Numbered from the stretch's first letter, positions 7,878 to 17,717 are shown. The stretch is 64,000 nucleotides of DNA from Flavobacteriaceae bacterium (GCA_024644745.1 JAHEHF010000004.1:1-64000), one strand, 5' to 3'. Numbers and translations are program-made. The notes: generated from the letters alone by a model not told the origin.

Positions 7878-9323
7878 ATGAAAATATTTTTGAGCACCTT
7901 ATTTACCTGTTGCAGTCTTCTTGTTTGCTCGCAGAGTATGAAGATCACTGGTGCAGATGGATTGCCTGCAGACATCGAAAAAGTCCTGCAGGATTATATT
8001 CGGATTCCATCTGTGAGTGGTCAGGAGCGTGAGGCCGGGGAGTATTTAAAGCAGGTGTGTTTGAACAATGGCTTGCACATTGCAGATTTTGGAAATGAAG
8101 ACGGCATGTATAATTTTGCTGCTTCCATCTTTCCGCTTCCATCTGACAAGCCGAATATTATTTTTTTAAACCACCTCGATGTGGTCCCTGAAAGTGAGGC
8201 CGAGGAAACGGAGCCTTATTCAGGCAGAATTGAAAACGGCACCATATATGGCCGGGGCACCATTGACAACAAGGGTGCTGCCATGATCCAGCTTTACGGT
8301 ATTTTGCAAACCATGCAAAACGCATTTGACCACAGCCCCTATAACATCACTTTTCTTTCTGTATCCTGTGAAGAAACACAATGTTCCGGAGGCATGGCCT
8401 ATGTCAAGGAGCATTTTATGGATCAGCTCAATGCTGCAGTTGTATTCGGAGAAGGCCCGTCAGAGTTGACAGGTCTGATGGAAGGTGATTTTGAGCATCC
8501 TATTTTTGGAATTTCTGTGGTTCACAAACGTCCTTTATGGCTGACCCTGGAACTGGCATCAAAAACCAACGGGCACGGATCCATTACTCCCAATACCTAT
8601 GCCAACAAAGAAATGATCGCGGCCCTGAACAAACTCGTGCAAAAAAAGCAAAAGGCCATCTTTAATGAGACCAACATTAAATTCCTGAAAGATATTGGAG
8701 AACATCACCATGGTATAAAAAAAATGGTTTTAAAGCATCCGATGCTTTTTAAACCATTTGTTATTGCTGAATTGAGAAAACATCCTGAATTGTTCTCGCT
8801 CTTTTCAAATACTATTACCCTGACGAACATTTACAGTAACAGCGACGCAGTGAACAAGCTCTCATCACTCGCCGGGGCTTACCTTGACTGCAGATTGCTG
8901 CCTGATACGGATGAAAAGGAGTTTTTGGACAAGATGAGAAAGAAACTTAAGAATGATGACATAAAGATATCTGTGATCAATTCGCTTCCCAAGAACAAAC
9001 CCAGTCAGGTCGAAACGATATATTACAAGAACATGTCTCTGGCAATTCAGGAAAAATATCCGAATTCAGTCACCATTGATATGATGATGCCTAACGTGAA
9101 TGATCTGGGCTTGTTCAGAGTCGCAAATATTCCAGCTTACGGAACCTTGCCTATTTTTTGTGATAAAGAAGAAGTTAGAAGTGTTCATGGCAAAAATGAG
9201 CATCTTCACCTCGAATCACTGCATTCAGGTGCAGAAGTATTCTACATTTTTTTGAACAAAATGGTCAATCAAAACGGCCCTGCCTTGCCTCAGGAGGCGC
9301 AAACTCAGGCGGCAGGCTTATAA
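7878..9323 (+). CDS. M20 family metallopeptidase (secreted carboxypeptidase-like)
   Basis: A 481 aa di-zinc hydrolase of the M20/M25/M40 family with a Sec signal peptide (about residues 1-19, MKIFLST to VCSQS), so it is exported. Metal and catalytic residues are recognisable: His-x-Asp in NHLDVV, Asp in GRGTIDNKGAA, the Glu-Glu pair in SCEETQCSGG, Asp in LDCRLLPD and the late His in VHGKNEHL. The architecture fits the PM20D1/carboxypeptidase S branch, which cleaves or joins N-acyl amino acids or dipeptides. I start at the ATG at 7878, where the signal peptide begins; an in-frame upstream ATG at 7836 would add 14 basic residues. Confidence 0.88.
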   Translation: MKIFLSTLFTCCSLLVCSQSMKITGADGLPADIEKVLQDYIRIPSVSGQEREAGEYLKQVCLNNGLHIADFGNEDGMYNFAASIFPLPSDKPNIIFLNHLDVVPESEAEETEPYSGRIENGTIYGRGTIDNKGAAMIQLYGILQTMQNAFDHSPYNITFLSVSCEETQCSGGMAYVKEHFMDQLNAAVVFGEGPSELTGLMEGDFEHPIFGISVVHKRPLWLTLELASKTNGHGSITPNTYANKEMIAALNKLVQKKQKAIFNETNIKFLKDIGEHHHGIKKMVLKHPMLFKPFVIAELRKHPELFSLFSNTITLTNIYSNSDAVNKLSSLAGAYLDCRLLPDTDEKEFLDKMRKKLKNDDIKISVINSLPKNKPSQVETIYYKNMSLAIQEKYPNSVTIDMMMPNVNDLGLFRVANIPAYGTLPIFCDKEEVRSVHGKNEHLHLESLHSGAEVFYIFLNKMVNQNGPALPQEAQTQAAGL

Positions 9324-9340
9324 TTCGATCTACTTTTTGA

Positions 9341-11266
9341 TTAACGGCGCTTTCCCTTTTTCTGCAACTCCTGTTGCTGCTGTGCCTGTTTCATGGCTTC
9401 ATCCAGCTTTTGACGAAAAGCACTTTTTTTCTTTTCAGGTCGTTTTTTATTCTCTTGAATTTGCTCGTGAATCTTGTCTTCATCTATGATAAAATGCTTG
9501 ATCACAAGCATGATCGCAATGGTCAGTAAATTCGAAACAAAATAATACAAACTCAAACTACTCGCATAACTGTTAAAGAAAAACATCATCATGATGGGTG
9601 AAAACCACATCATCATCTTCATCATCTTTTGCATATCGGGCATCCCTTCCTGCGCTGGTTGCTGCATGTTCATTTGCTGACTCTGGGTCATTTGCATATA
9701 GAAGAAAATGGCTACAGAGGCTAGAATCGGAAAAAGACTGACGTGATCTCCGTAGAATGGAATTTTAAAAGGCAATTGTAAAACTTCATCATAGGCTGAA
9801 AGATCATCCGCCCAAAGGAACCCATTTTGTCGAATATCAATATTCGCAGGGAAAAACCTGAATAAGGCAAAGAATACGGGCATTTGGATTAAAGCGGGTA
9901 TACAGCCTGAAAGCGGATTCACACCTGCCTTACGCTGCAAGGCCATCGTTTCCTGCTGTCTTTTCATTGCGTTTTCCTTTCCCTTCAACCTGTCATTGAT
10001 CTCTTGCATTTCAGGTCGTAAAACTTTCATTTTTGCACTTGACAAATAAGATTTGTACACAACCGGCGACATAAAGATCCTTACCACAATGGTCAACAGA
10101 ATGATTGCGATTCCATAATTACCGATAAACTTGCTGAGCAAACTAAAAACAGGGACAAAAACAAACTTGTTGATCCATCTGAATATCCCCCAGCCCAGGC
10201 TTACAATTCTGTCAAGCTGTTTTCCTTTATACTGGCTGAGGATCTGATAATCGACCGGGCCGTAATACATATTCAAATTGTAGTTCAGGTCACCACCTTT
10301 TGCCTCTAAGGGTATGTAAGCCGCATATTGTTTTGTGAAAATGGTATCAATGTCCTCATTCTGTACAAGATTTTTTGACATGAGTTTGGCTGAGTCAAAT
10401 TTATCTTCTGCAAGTAAAACTGAAGCAAAGAATTGTTGTTTAAAAGAAACCCAGTTCAATCCCCTGACCTCTTCTTCATCTTCATCACTCATGGCATTCA
10501 TATACTCGAATTCACCGTTTTCCAGATAACGCAGGTCGGTGTACTGGTTTTCATACTTGACACTTTTTTCTGTCCTGTAACTTTTCAACTGCCAATCAAG
10601 GTTGATGTTCTGGCTCGTATTGATGGCATTTTCCATGCCCTGAGATTTTATGGCAAAATCGAGCATATAATCATCCGGCTTCAATTCATATCTGTATTCA
10701 AGCCATTTATCAGCCGCAACTTTTAATTTCATTGATAAAACCTGATTCTCACCATTGGTTGTCATGGTCGGCTCAAAATAAAGATCCTTGGTTTGAAGGT
10801 TCCGATTGTCCTGCGTGGCAAAGGAAAGGTTAAAGGAAGCATTTTTGTCTTTGATGATGTACAAAGGCAATTTGTTGTAGGTAAGGTAATCCTTCAAAAG
10901 TACTTCGGTGATCTGTCCTCCTTTGTTCGAAACTTTGATTCTCAGCAACTCATTTTCCAACACTGTTTCATGGTCTGTCGCCGACGGAAGGCTTGCACTG
11001 TAGGCAAAAGCGCCCAACCTGTTTTGGGTTTCGGCCAAAACCAGGGAATCTGAGGGTTGATCTGTCGTAATTTCAGGAGATTGCTGCAGACCTTCATTCT
11101 TATTGGATGCGGCTTCAGCCCTATTGATCGAATCCTGAACCTGCTCTGCTTTTTGATTTGCAATTTGTTCCGGAGTGGGTTGATTGTTGTAAAAATACCA
11201 AATCATTATGGCTCCAAGCAGCACAAATCCTATTAATGAATTGAGATCAAATTTTTTTTCTTCCAT
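9341..11266 (-). CDS. yidC: Membrane protein insertase YidC
   Basis: A 641 aa YidC/Oxa1 insertase that places proteins in the inner membrane alone or with SecYEG. The first membrane segment is at residues about 11-28. A large periplasmic beta-domain (about 60-350) follows, then the conserved five-helix insertase core beginning near NYGIAIILLTIVVRIFMSPV, with the cytoplasmic hairpin rich in Lys/Arg/Gln. A very Met-rich transmembrane stretch (PDMQKMMKMMMWFSPIMMM) is typical of Bacteroidota YidC. The C-terminus is Lys/Arg/Gln-rich and may bind ribosomes. It is convergent with the M20 peptidase gene, 17 bp apart. A TACATTTG box (11353-11360) may serve as its -7 element. Confidence 0.97.
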   Translation of the reverse strand: MEEKKFDLNSLIGFVLLGAIMIWYFYNNQPTPEQIANQKAEQVQDSINRAEAASNKNEGLQQSPEITTDQPSDSLVLAETQNRLGAFAYSASLPSATDHETVLENELLRIKVSNKGGQITEVLLKDYLTYNKLPLYIIKDKNASFNLSFATQDNRNLQTKDLYFEPTMTTNGENQVLSMKLKVAADKWLEYRYELKPDDYMLDFAIKSQGMENAINTSQNINLDWQLKSYRTEKSVKYENQYTDLRYLENGEFEYMNAMSDEDEEEVRGLNWVSFKQQFFASVLLAEDKFDSAKLMSKNLVQNEDIDTIFTKQYAAYIPLEAKGGDLNYNLNMYYGPVDYQILSQYKGKQLDRIVSLGWGIFRWINKFVFVPVFSLLSKFIGNYGIAIILLTIVVRIFMSPVVYKSYLSSAKMKVLRPEMQEINDRLKGKENAMKRQQETMALQRKAGVNPLSGCIPALIQMPVFFALFRFFPANIDIRQNGFLWADDLSAYDEVLQLPFKIPFYGDHVSLFPILASVAIFFYMQMTQSQQMNMQQPAQEGMPDMQKMMKMMMWFSPIMMMFFFNSYASSLSLYYFVSNLLTIAIMLVIKHFIIDEDKIHEQIQENKKRPEKKKSAFRQKLDEAMKQAQQQQELQKKGKRR

Positions 11267-11520
11267 CTTTACTTATTTATCTTACCCAAAATTCAGAACA
11301 ATTCAAAATGAACGATCACAAGCTGTTGGGTGCAGTTTTTTGAAATGTTCGGCAAATGTAGTAAAAACAAGGAAATTAAAATTTATAATAAGCCATTAAT
11401 TCACAACCAAAACCTGATGAAAAATTCATTTGCTTCTGAGGAGGTACATTCCGGACAATTAAAATTTCATTTTCGTACCCACAAATAAACCATCGATGAT
11501 TTTTCTGCAAGATGAAATGC

Positions 11521-12168
11521 TTAATTCCTTTCCAGTTTGTCTTTAAACAGAAACATCAGAATAATGGGAACTGCCAGTACAATGACGATCCACCGGTTAC
11601 TTGACAGTACCTCCGGATATAAAATCAAAGTGAGGACATAGCCCCCGATGGCACCGCCGATATGGGTACTGTGCCCAATGTTTCCCCATTGCTTTTTCAT
11701 CCCAAAGATGGAGTACAGCAAATACCCGACCCCAAATACATATGCCGGAATCGGAATTGGAATGAAGAACATGTATAAATTCATACCCGGATTGAGCATG
11801 ATCGCGGCATACAAAACCCCCATGACTGCCCCGGATGCACCCACTGCACTGTAATAAGGCTCTTTTCTATGAAAATTCAGGGCAAACAAACCTCCTGTAA
11901 GCAAGGAACCGAAATAAACAGCCAAGAACTTGGGAACACCTATAAACTGGATGACCGGATCGGCAAAAAAATACAGGGTCAGCATGTTAAAAAACAAATG
12001 AGACTGATCCACATGCAAAAACCCCGACATCAGTAACCGGATTTTCTGACCCTTGATAATGGGCCCAATCTGAAACTTGAATTTTTCAAAAAACGCTCTG
12101 TCTCCAAAGCCCTTGAATGAAATGGCAAGGTTTGCAATTATGATGAGGAGTACTGACGGATTGATCAT
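11521..12168 (-). CDS. Rhomboid family intramembrane serine protease
   Basis: A 215 aa six-helix rhomboid protease that cleaves membrane proteins within the bilayer. The catalytic serine lies in GASGAVMG and the catalytic histidine in GHSTHIGGAIGG. The supporting HLFFNM motif in helix 2 supplies the oxyanion-side His and Asn. There is no extra N- or C-terminal domain; the compact size is that of a basic bacterial rhomboid. It is divergent from the first acyltransferase gene with a gap of about 150 bp. Confidence 0.9.
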   Translation of the reverse strand: MINPSVLLIIIANLAISFKGFGDRAFFEKFKFQIGPIIKGQKIRLLMSGFLHVDQSHLFFNMLTLYFFADPVIQFIGVPKFLAVYFGSLLTGGLFALNFHRKEPYYSAVGASGAVMGVLYAAIMLNPGMNLYMFFIPIPIPAYVFGVGYLLYSIFGMKKQWGNIGHSTHIGGAIGGYVLTLILYPEVLSSNRWIVIVLAVPIILMFLFKDKLERN

Positions 12169-12271
12169 GAACCTTTATTTTATTTACTGTTTTTGAACAT
12201 TGTAATTGTTAGCAGGCACGAATTTATCAATTATAAAGGAAATCTGTATCCGAGCCAGCAATTTATTTTAT

Positions 12272-12303
12272 TTGGGACAAAATAAAATTATGTGCGATAT
12301 TTG
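12272..12303 (+). promoter_or_regulatory. Possible promoter of the acyltransferase pair
   Basis: TTG (12272-12274), a 21-nt spacer, then GATATTTG (12296-12303), one base off the TAnnTTTG consensus. Placed 18 nt before the ATG of the first acyltransferase gene. Confidence 0.4.
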
Positions 12304-12320
12304 TCATTTAATACCTGACC

Positions 12321-13226
12321 ATGCAATTGTTTTTGTTTGCAATGATTTATCCCCTGCTCTGGCTTGTTTCTATCTTGCCCATGCGCTTACTTTACGTCCT
12401 TTCTGATATTATATTTATATTCGCTTACTACCTAGTGGGTTATAGAAAAAAAGTTGTGAGACACAATTTGCATCTTTCTTTTCCCGATAAAACGAAAGCA
12501 GAATTAAAGCAAATAGAGAAAAGATCGATTCAGCATTTTGTAGATCAGTTTATGGAACTGATCAAATCATTCACCATCAGCGAAAAGGAACTGGATAAAA
12601 GAGTATGCCTTACCAATCCTGAATTGCCGGACGCCTATTACGATGATCAGAAAAGCATTATTTTACTTACCGGACATTATGCCAACTGGGAATGGGTTAC
12701 CTGTGCGGTAAATAAAAGCTTGAGGCACGAATTGAGCGTAGTGTACAAAAAATTGAAAAACAAATATTTAGACAGATTGATACGGCGCTCAAGGAATAAG
12801 TTTGGCGTTAAAGTAGTGCCTACCAAAGAATTTTATCCCGAAATTTTAACAAATTTAAAAAACAAAAAAATAGGAGTCTATGGCTTTTTAGCAGATCAGT
12901 CACCCAAAAAAGAGCTGATCAAATACTGGGGAAACTTCATGGGCATAGAGATTCCTGTTGTGATTGGTCCTGAGACCATCGCAAAAAAGCTGAACATGCC
13001 GGTATTCTATTTCAAGACGGTACGCCTCAAACGAGGGTATTATCAATCTACCTTTGTCCTGCTGGAAGAAAACCCAAAACAAGCTGAACCTTACGAAATC
13101 ACCAATAAATACATGAATGAACTGGAAAAACAGATCAGGAAGGACCCTGAGTATTACTTCTGGACACACAAACGCTTCAAACATTTTGGAAAAAAAGATG
13201 ATTTCGCACCAAAGAGACCTGTATAA
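12321..13226 (+). CDS. LpxL/HtrB-like lysophospholipid acyltransferase (copy 1)
   Basis: A 301 aa inner-membrane acyltransferase of the lipid A biosynthesis (LpxL/HtrB) family, expected to add a secondary acyl chain from acyl-ACP. An N-terminal hydrophobic anchor (residues about 1-35) precedes the catalytic H-x4-E motif in TGHYANWEW. The conserved ADQSPKK segment and the C-terminal PEYYFWTHKRFK are family hallmarks. It is followed after 85 bp by a clear paralogue with the same layout. Whether the two add different acyl chains to lipid A or act on another lipid, such as an amino lipid, is not visible. Confidence 0.88.
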   Translation: MQLFLFAMIYPLLWLVSILPMRLLYVLSDIIFIFAYYLVGYRKKVVRHNLHLSFPDKTKAELKQIEKRSIQHFVDQFMELIKSFTISEKELDKRVCLTNPELPDAYYDDQKSIILLTGHYANWEWVTCAVNKSLRHELSVVYKKLKNKYLDRLIRRSRNKFGVKVVPTKEFYPEILTNLKNKKIGVYGFLADQSPKKELIKYWGNFMGIEIPVVIGPETIAKKLNMPVFYFKTVRLKRGYYQSTFVLLEENPKQAEPYEITNKYMNELEKQIRKDPEYYFWTHKRFKHFGKKDDFAPKRPV

Positions 13227-13311
13227 TTGATGAGTTCTATTGGATTCATGAGGGAATTTATTTGTTTTTATTGTTCCTGTGACGTTTTTAAAAGCGATAT
13301 TTGCAGCCGAT

Positions 13312-14208
13312 ATGTTTCATTTCTTAGCTTATATTTTTATTTACCCATTTATTCTGGTCATTTCAATTCTCCCCTTCAGAGTTTTGTACATGGTTTCAGA
13401 CTTTATTTATATCCTGGTCTACCATGTTTTTGGCTATCGCAAAAAAGTGGTTATGGGAAATTTAAAAATTGCCTTTCCTGAAAAATCACATCAAGAATTG
13501 ACTGAAATCATGAAACGGTTTTACAGTCATTTTCTCGATATTTTCATGGAGATGATCAAAACCTTCAGTATTTCTGACCAAGAGATTCTAAAGCGCTTTA
13601 AACTGACCAACCCAGATGAACTTGATGCCTTGATGGGCAGAAACAAAAATATCTTGCTGATGAGTTCCCATTATGCGAATTTCGAATGGCTGTTCAGTTT
13701 AAATCTTCGCGTGGACCATCACGGATTCGCTGCCTATAAAAAAGTGAAGAATAAATATTTAAACAATTTTATTGTAAAATCAAGGAGCAGGTTCAATACG
13801 ACCCTGGTCCCGACCAAGGAAATAAGGGATACCATTGCTCAAAATGATGCCAGTGACGACAGTTTTATATATGGCATGCTGGTCGATCAATCGCCGAAAC
13901 TGGTTAAAACTCACCACTGGTCCGACTTTTTCGGAGTAAAGGTACCTGTGATCACAGGAACTGAAATGTTGGCCAAAAAGTACGACTATGCCGTCATTTA
14001 CATTGAAACCACGAAAATAAAACGAGGGTTTTACGAAACCAAGATGGAAATCCTGAGTGAGGACCCAAGAAGTATCCCTGACTATGAGATCACGGATCTG
14101 TTTATGAAAAAGCTGGAAAGTAAAATCAGGAAGGAACCTGAATATTATTTCTGGTCGCATAAACGATTCAAGCATATGAGAACAGATAAAGAACTTTCAG
14201 TTTCTTAA
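13312..14208 (+). CDS. LpxL/HtrB-like lysophospholipid acyltransferase (copy 2)
   Basis: A 298 aa paralogue of the preceding protein. It shares the N-terminal hydrophobic anchor, the GYRKKVV junction, the H-x4-E catalytic motif in SSHYANFEW, the VDQSPK loop and the C-terminal PEYYFWSHKRFKH. I choose the ATG at 13312 because it aligns with the start of copy 1; a GTG at 13279 would add 11 residues. The extent of difference between the copies suggests an old duplication with possible division of acyl-donor or site specificity. It is convergent with the DUF1697 gene. Confidence 0.87.
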   Translation: MFHFLAYIFIYPFILVISILPFRVLYMVSDFIYILVYHVFGYRKKVVMGNLKIAFPEKSHQELTEIMKRFYSHFLDIFMEMIKTFSISDQEILKRFKLTNPDELDALMGRNKNILLMSSHYANFEWLFSLNLRVDHHGFAAYKKVKNKYLNNFIVKSRSRFNTTLVPTKEIRDTIAQNDASDDSFIYGMLVDQSPKLVKTHHWSDFFGVKVPVITGTEMLAKKYDYAVIYIETTKIKRGFYETKMEILSEDPRSIPDYEITDLFMKKLESKIRKEPEYYFWSHKRFKHMRTDKELSVS

Positions 14209-14229
14209 AGGCACGGCCATGGGTATTTG

Positions 14230-14769
14230 TCATTGCAACCTTTCGTTCAAATTTCTCATGGTATTGTAATTTCTCGCAGTGGCTGTTTGTTCCAACTTTC
14301 TCTCAAAAAAATTAGTTCCGATCAAGGATCGACCATAGCCTTTGACATAGTTCATGTAAAGCACTTTTCCGTTCAGGCTCATTTCTTCATCAAAGCTCCG
14401 ACTTGAGGTGATACGGTCAAAAATGGCACGGTCTGGCTGGGTTTTCAAAAGAATAAAATACAAGTTTTTTTTATCGATTTTTGGGTCATTCGCAAAGGGA
14501 TTGTTTAGAAAAATTGATTCAAATTCCTTTTTTGAATAGACCATTACAGGTACTTTAAAACCGAAGTTGGCCTGAATCGATTCTTCGATAATACGCTCCA
14601 GCGACACTGCATTCAAGTTATCCGATTCAAAGATGATATTCCCGCTTTGCAGGTAAGTAACAGGATTTACAAGACCGATGGATCCCAGTACATTTTTCAG
14701 TTCGGCCATTTTAATTTTGCGATGCCCGCCTACATTGATACCTCGTAAAAATCCAACAAATGCTGCCAA
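14230..14769 (-). CDS. DUF1697 family protein
   Basis: A 179 aa cytosolic protein with the characteristic DUF1697 opening (FVGFLRGINVGGHRKIKMAELK) and the segment TYLQSGNIIFES. The family is widespread and its function is unknown. It starts 5 bp after the class V aminotransferase gene on the same strand, so the two are probably translated from one transcript. Nothing in the sequence shows a catalytic site. Confidence 0.88.
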   Translation of the reverse strand: MAAFVGFLRGINVGGHRKIKMAELKNVLGSIGLVNPVTYLQSGNIIFESDNLNAVSLERIIEESIQANFGFKVPVMVYSKKEFESIFLNNPFANDPKIDKKNLYFILLKTQPDRAIFDRITSSRSFDEEMSLNGKVLYMNYVKGYGRSLIGTNFFERKLEQTATARNYNTMRNLNERLQ

Positions 14770-14774
14770 AAGAT

Positions 14775-16253
14775 CTATGATGTCAGATTAAACCATTTGC
14801 GAACCAGGTCCTGTTCCTTTGACTCGAAAGACTTATGCATAAATTCATTGCGCTTCTGGTCGTATTGATAATCAGTCCCCCACTCTTTAAAGTTATTGGC
14901 AAGTTCCTTTATGGCCTCACACATAAAGTCAACCTCTTTATCAGTAGTCGTTGGATGCACCGACATCCTGATCCATCCGGGTCTTTCAATCATGCAGCCC
15001 TGATCCAGCTTTTCAAGTAATTCCTTGGAAGCCTGCTGGTCAACGTGCAAAAGAAAATGCCCGTAGGTTCCGGCACAGGAACATCCTCCCCTTGTTTGGA
15101 TACCGAATCTGTCATTCAATAATTTAACACCCAGATTATAGTGCAACTCATCAATGTAAAAGGAAAATACGCCCAACCTGTCCTGGTGCTGAGGTGCAAG
15201 CAAGTTAAGATTCGAAACAGGTGAAAGCTCCCTGAACACTTTTTTTATAATTTCCTCCTCACGATCATGTATGTTCTTTGTTCCCATTTCCTCTTTGAGC
15301 TGCACGGCCAGTGCAATCTTGATGGTCTGCAAGAATCCGGGGGTGCCCCCGTCCTCTCTGGTTTCAATATCCTCAAGGTAGCGGTGCTCCCCCCATGGGT
15401 TGGTCCAGTTGACCGTTCCGCCTCCGGGGTTATCCGGGATCATATTATGGTACAGTGATTTGTGGAAGATCAAAACACCTGAAGTCCCGGGACCGCCCAG
15501 GAATTTATGTGGCGAGAAGAAAATGGCATCCAGGTGTGCCTCCTCGTCTTCAGGTCTCATGTCAATATCAACATAGGGGGCTGAGCAGGCAAAATCAACA
15601 AAACAAACGCCTCCGTTTTGATGCATGACTTTAGCTATTCTATGGTAATCAGGCTGTATGCCTGTGACATTTGAGCAAGCCGTTATCGAAGCGATCTTCA
15701 TCTCCTTGTGCTTGTATCGTTCCAAAAGACCGGTCAGGCTGTTGTAATCTACAAGTCCTTGTTCATCACATGGAATGATTTCAACATCGGCTATGGTTTC
15801 CAGCCATGAGGTCTGGTTGGAATGGTGTTCCATATGCGTGATGAAGATGACAGGTTTTTTTTCCGGAGGGATATGATCTACGAGTTCTTTGAGGTTTTCT
15901 GAAACCTTGAGTCCAAGAATTCGTTGAAATTTATTGATCACCCCTGTCATACCTGTTCCCTCTGTGATCAGAGCACAGTTTTCTCCTGCGTTGACATGTC
16001 TTTTAATCATCTCTCGTGCTTCGTGATAAGCTAAGGTCATGGCAGATCCGGAAAAAGTAGTTTCGGTATGGGTATTGGCAACAAAGGGGCCAATCTCATT
16101 CAGCATCTTCTCCTCAATGGGTCTGTACAACCTTCCGCTTGCCGTCCAGTCTGCATAGACAATTTTCTGAATGCCGTAAGGGGATTCAAAGGATTCATCG
16201 ATCCCTACGATATTCTTTCGAAATTTATCAAAATAATGTTCCAGTTTCATCAT
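14775..16253 (-). CDS. Class V aminotransferase / cysteine desulfurase-like PLP enzyme
   Basis: A 492 aa fold-type I PLP enzyme. The PLP-binding lysine lies in FFSPHKFLGGPGTSG, and the motif DFACSAPYVDID holds the ring-stacking and Asp contacts. A cysteine-bearing loop (RGGCSCAGTYG) near residue 390 resembles the SufS-type active-site loop. The length exceeds the roughly 400 aa of IscS/SufS, and no iron-sulfur scaffold genes are nearby. It could be a selenocysteine lyase-like or another beta-lyase. It has its own promoter inside the 3' end of glmM and is followed by DUF1697. Confidence 0.8.
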   Translation of the reverse strand: MMKLEHYFDKFRKNIVGIDESFESPYGIQKIVYADWTASGRLYRPIEEKMLNEIGPFVANTHTETTFSGSAMTLAYHEAREMIKRHVNAGENCALITEGTGMTGVINKFQRILGLKVSENLKELVDHIPPEKKPVIFITHMEHHSNQTSWLETIADVEIIPCDEQGLVDYNSLTGLLERYKHKEMKIASITACSNVTGIQPDYHRIAKVMHQNGGVCFVDFACSAPYVDIDMRPEDEEAHLDAIFFSPHKFLGGPGTSGVLIFHKSLYHNMIPDNPGGGTVNWTNPWGEHRYLEDIETREDGGTPGFLQTIKIALAVQLKEEMGTKNIHDREEEIIKKVFRELSPVSNLNLLAPQHQDRLGVFSFYIDELHYNLGVKLLNDRFGIQTRGGCSCAGTYGHFLLHVDQQASKELLEKLDQGCMIERPGWIRMSVHPTTTDKEVDFMCEAIKELANNFKEWGTDYQYDQKRNEFMHKSFESKEQDLVRKWFNLTS

Positions 16254-16274
16254 ATCAATTCGCTAAGCACATGC

Positions 16275-16305
16275 CAAATTTAAGCTATTTCCTTAATTTC
16301 TTCAA
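16275..16305 (-). promoter_or_regulatory. Promoter of the class V aminotransferase gene, overlapping the glmM end
   Basis: On the minus strand TTG (16303-16305), a 20-nt spacer and TAAATTTG (16275-16282) match the Bacteroidota consensus. The element lies across the last codons of glmM, so aminotransferase-DUF1697 can be transcribed independently of glmM. Confidence 0.55.
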
Positions 16306-17665
16306 TGATCCTTAAAGCCAGTTGATCGGCTGCGGCCTGAGAATTGCTCTCGGTATAAACCCTTATAATGGGTTCCGTATTGGATTTTCTCAAATGCACC
16401 CACTCTGTTTCAAAGTCAATTTTGACCCCATCAATTGTACTCAATTCTTCCTTGGCATATTTGTCTGCCATACGCTTTAAAATTCCATCAACATCGATCT
16501 CCGGCGTAAGTTCAATTTTATTTTTGCTCATAAAATAAGCAGGATATGAATCCCTTAAACTTTTACAGGATATTTTCAGATGGGCCAGATGAGACAAAAA
16601 TAAGCCTACGCCAACCAGGGCATCTCTGCCATAATGGGCAGCAGGATAAATGATTCCTCCGTTGCCTTCACCTCCGATGATGGCCTCATTCCTTTTCATC
16701 AGCTCCACGACATTGACCTCTCCAACAGCACTCGCTTCATATTGACCACCACGACTTCTTGTAACGTCTCTCAATGCCCTGGAAGAAGAAAGGTTAGAAA
16801 CCGTATTCCCAGGTTTTTTAGACAAAACATAGTCAGCACATGCAACCAGTGTATATTCTTCCCCAAACATGCTTCCATCCTCATTGACAATCGCCAGACG
16901 ATCTACATCAGGATCCACTACGATTCCAAGATCTGCTTGTTCTTTGAGTACCTGCTTTGAAATCTCCTCTAAATGATGAGGCAAAGGTTCCGGGTTATGC
17001 GGGAACTCCCCGTTCGGTTCACAATACAGCTTGATACACTCTACGCCAAGGGCCTCGAGCAGTTGCGGGATCACAATGCCCCCGGTCGAATTTACGGCGT
17101 CTACCACAACTTTAAACCCCGCTTCTTTAATTGCCTCAACATCTACAAGTTCAAGTTTGAGCACCTCGTCAATATGCTTCTGGATATAATCTTTATTTTT
17201 TGTGTAGGTTCCCAAAGCATCCACAGCGGCATACTGAAAATTTTCAGAAGCAGCATATTCAAGAATCAAATTCCCCTCTCGTGCATTGAGAAACTCTCCT
17301 TTCTCGTTCAATAATTTTAAAGCATTCCATTGTTTGGGATTATGAGATGCCGTAACAATGATGCCTCCAGAAGCCTTTTCCAAAGGTACTGCCACTTCAA
17401 CCGTTGGCGTCGTGGAAAGACCAAGGTCGATCACATCTATACCCAGTCCCACTAAAGTATTTGACACAAGGCTACTGATCATTTTCCCCGATATTCTGGC
17501 ATCCCTTCCGATAACGACTTTGATCTTGCCCTGGCCGGCATTTCTTTTTAGAAGCCATACTCCATAGGCTGAGGCAAATTTAACTGCATCGAGCGGCGTT
17601 AGATTGTCATTGACATTTCCACCTATTGTCCCCCTGATTCCGGAGATCGATTTTATTAAGGTCAT
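16280..17665 (-). CDS. glmM: Phosphoglucosamine mutase
   Basis: A 461 aa alpha-D-phosphohexomutase that converts glucosamine-6-phosphate to glucosamine-1-phosphate on the way to UDP-GlcNAc, for peptidoglycan and LPS. The phosphoserine loop is TASHNP at residues 105-110, with S107 as the active serine. The metal loop is DPDVDRL, the sugar-binding loop is GGEGNGG, and the phosphate-binding loop RKSNTEPIIR is near the C-terminus. I choose the ATG at 17665 because the family starts MTLIKSISGIRG; an in-frame ATG eight codons upstream lies too close to the predicted transcription start. A phosphomannomutase role is the main alternative. Confidence 0.92.
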   Translation of the reverse strand: MTLIKSISGIRGTIGGNVNDNLTPLDAVKFASAYGVWLLKRNAGQGKIKVVIGRDARISGKMISSLVSNTLVGLGIDVIDLGLSTTPTVEVAVPLEKASGGIIVTASHNPKQWNALKLLNEKGEFLNAREGNLILEYAASENFQYAAVDALGTYTKNKDYIQKHIDEVLKLELVDVEAIKEAGFKVVVDAVNSTGGIVIPQLLEALGVECIKLYCEPNGEFPHNPEPLPHHLEEISKQVLKEQADLGIVVDPDVDRLAIVNEDGSMFGEEYTLVACADYVLSKKPGNTVSNLSSSRALRDVTRSRGGQYEASAVGEVNVVELMKRNEAIIGGEGNGGIIYPAAHYGRDALVGVGLFLSHLAHLKISCKSLRDSYPAYFMSKNKIELTPEIDVDGILKRMADKYAKEELSTIDGVKIDFETEWVHLRKSNTEPIIRVYTESNSQAAADQLALRIIEEIKEIA

Positions 17666-17686
17666 GTGCTTTATTTTTAAGTGATA

Positions 17687-17716
17687 CAAATATACCTTTT
17701 ACCTAAAATAAGGCAA
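17687..17716 (-). promoter_or_regulatory. Promoter of glmM
   Basis: On the minus strand TTG (17714-17716), a 19-nt spacer and TATATTTG (17687-17694) form a full consensus promoter. Transcription would start near 17680, only about 15 nt before the ATG. It begins directly after the rpsA terminator. Confidence 0.7.
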
Positions 17717-17717
17717 T

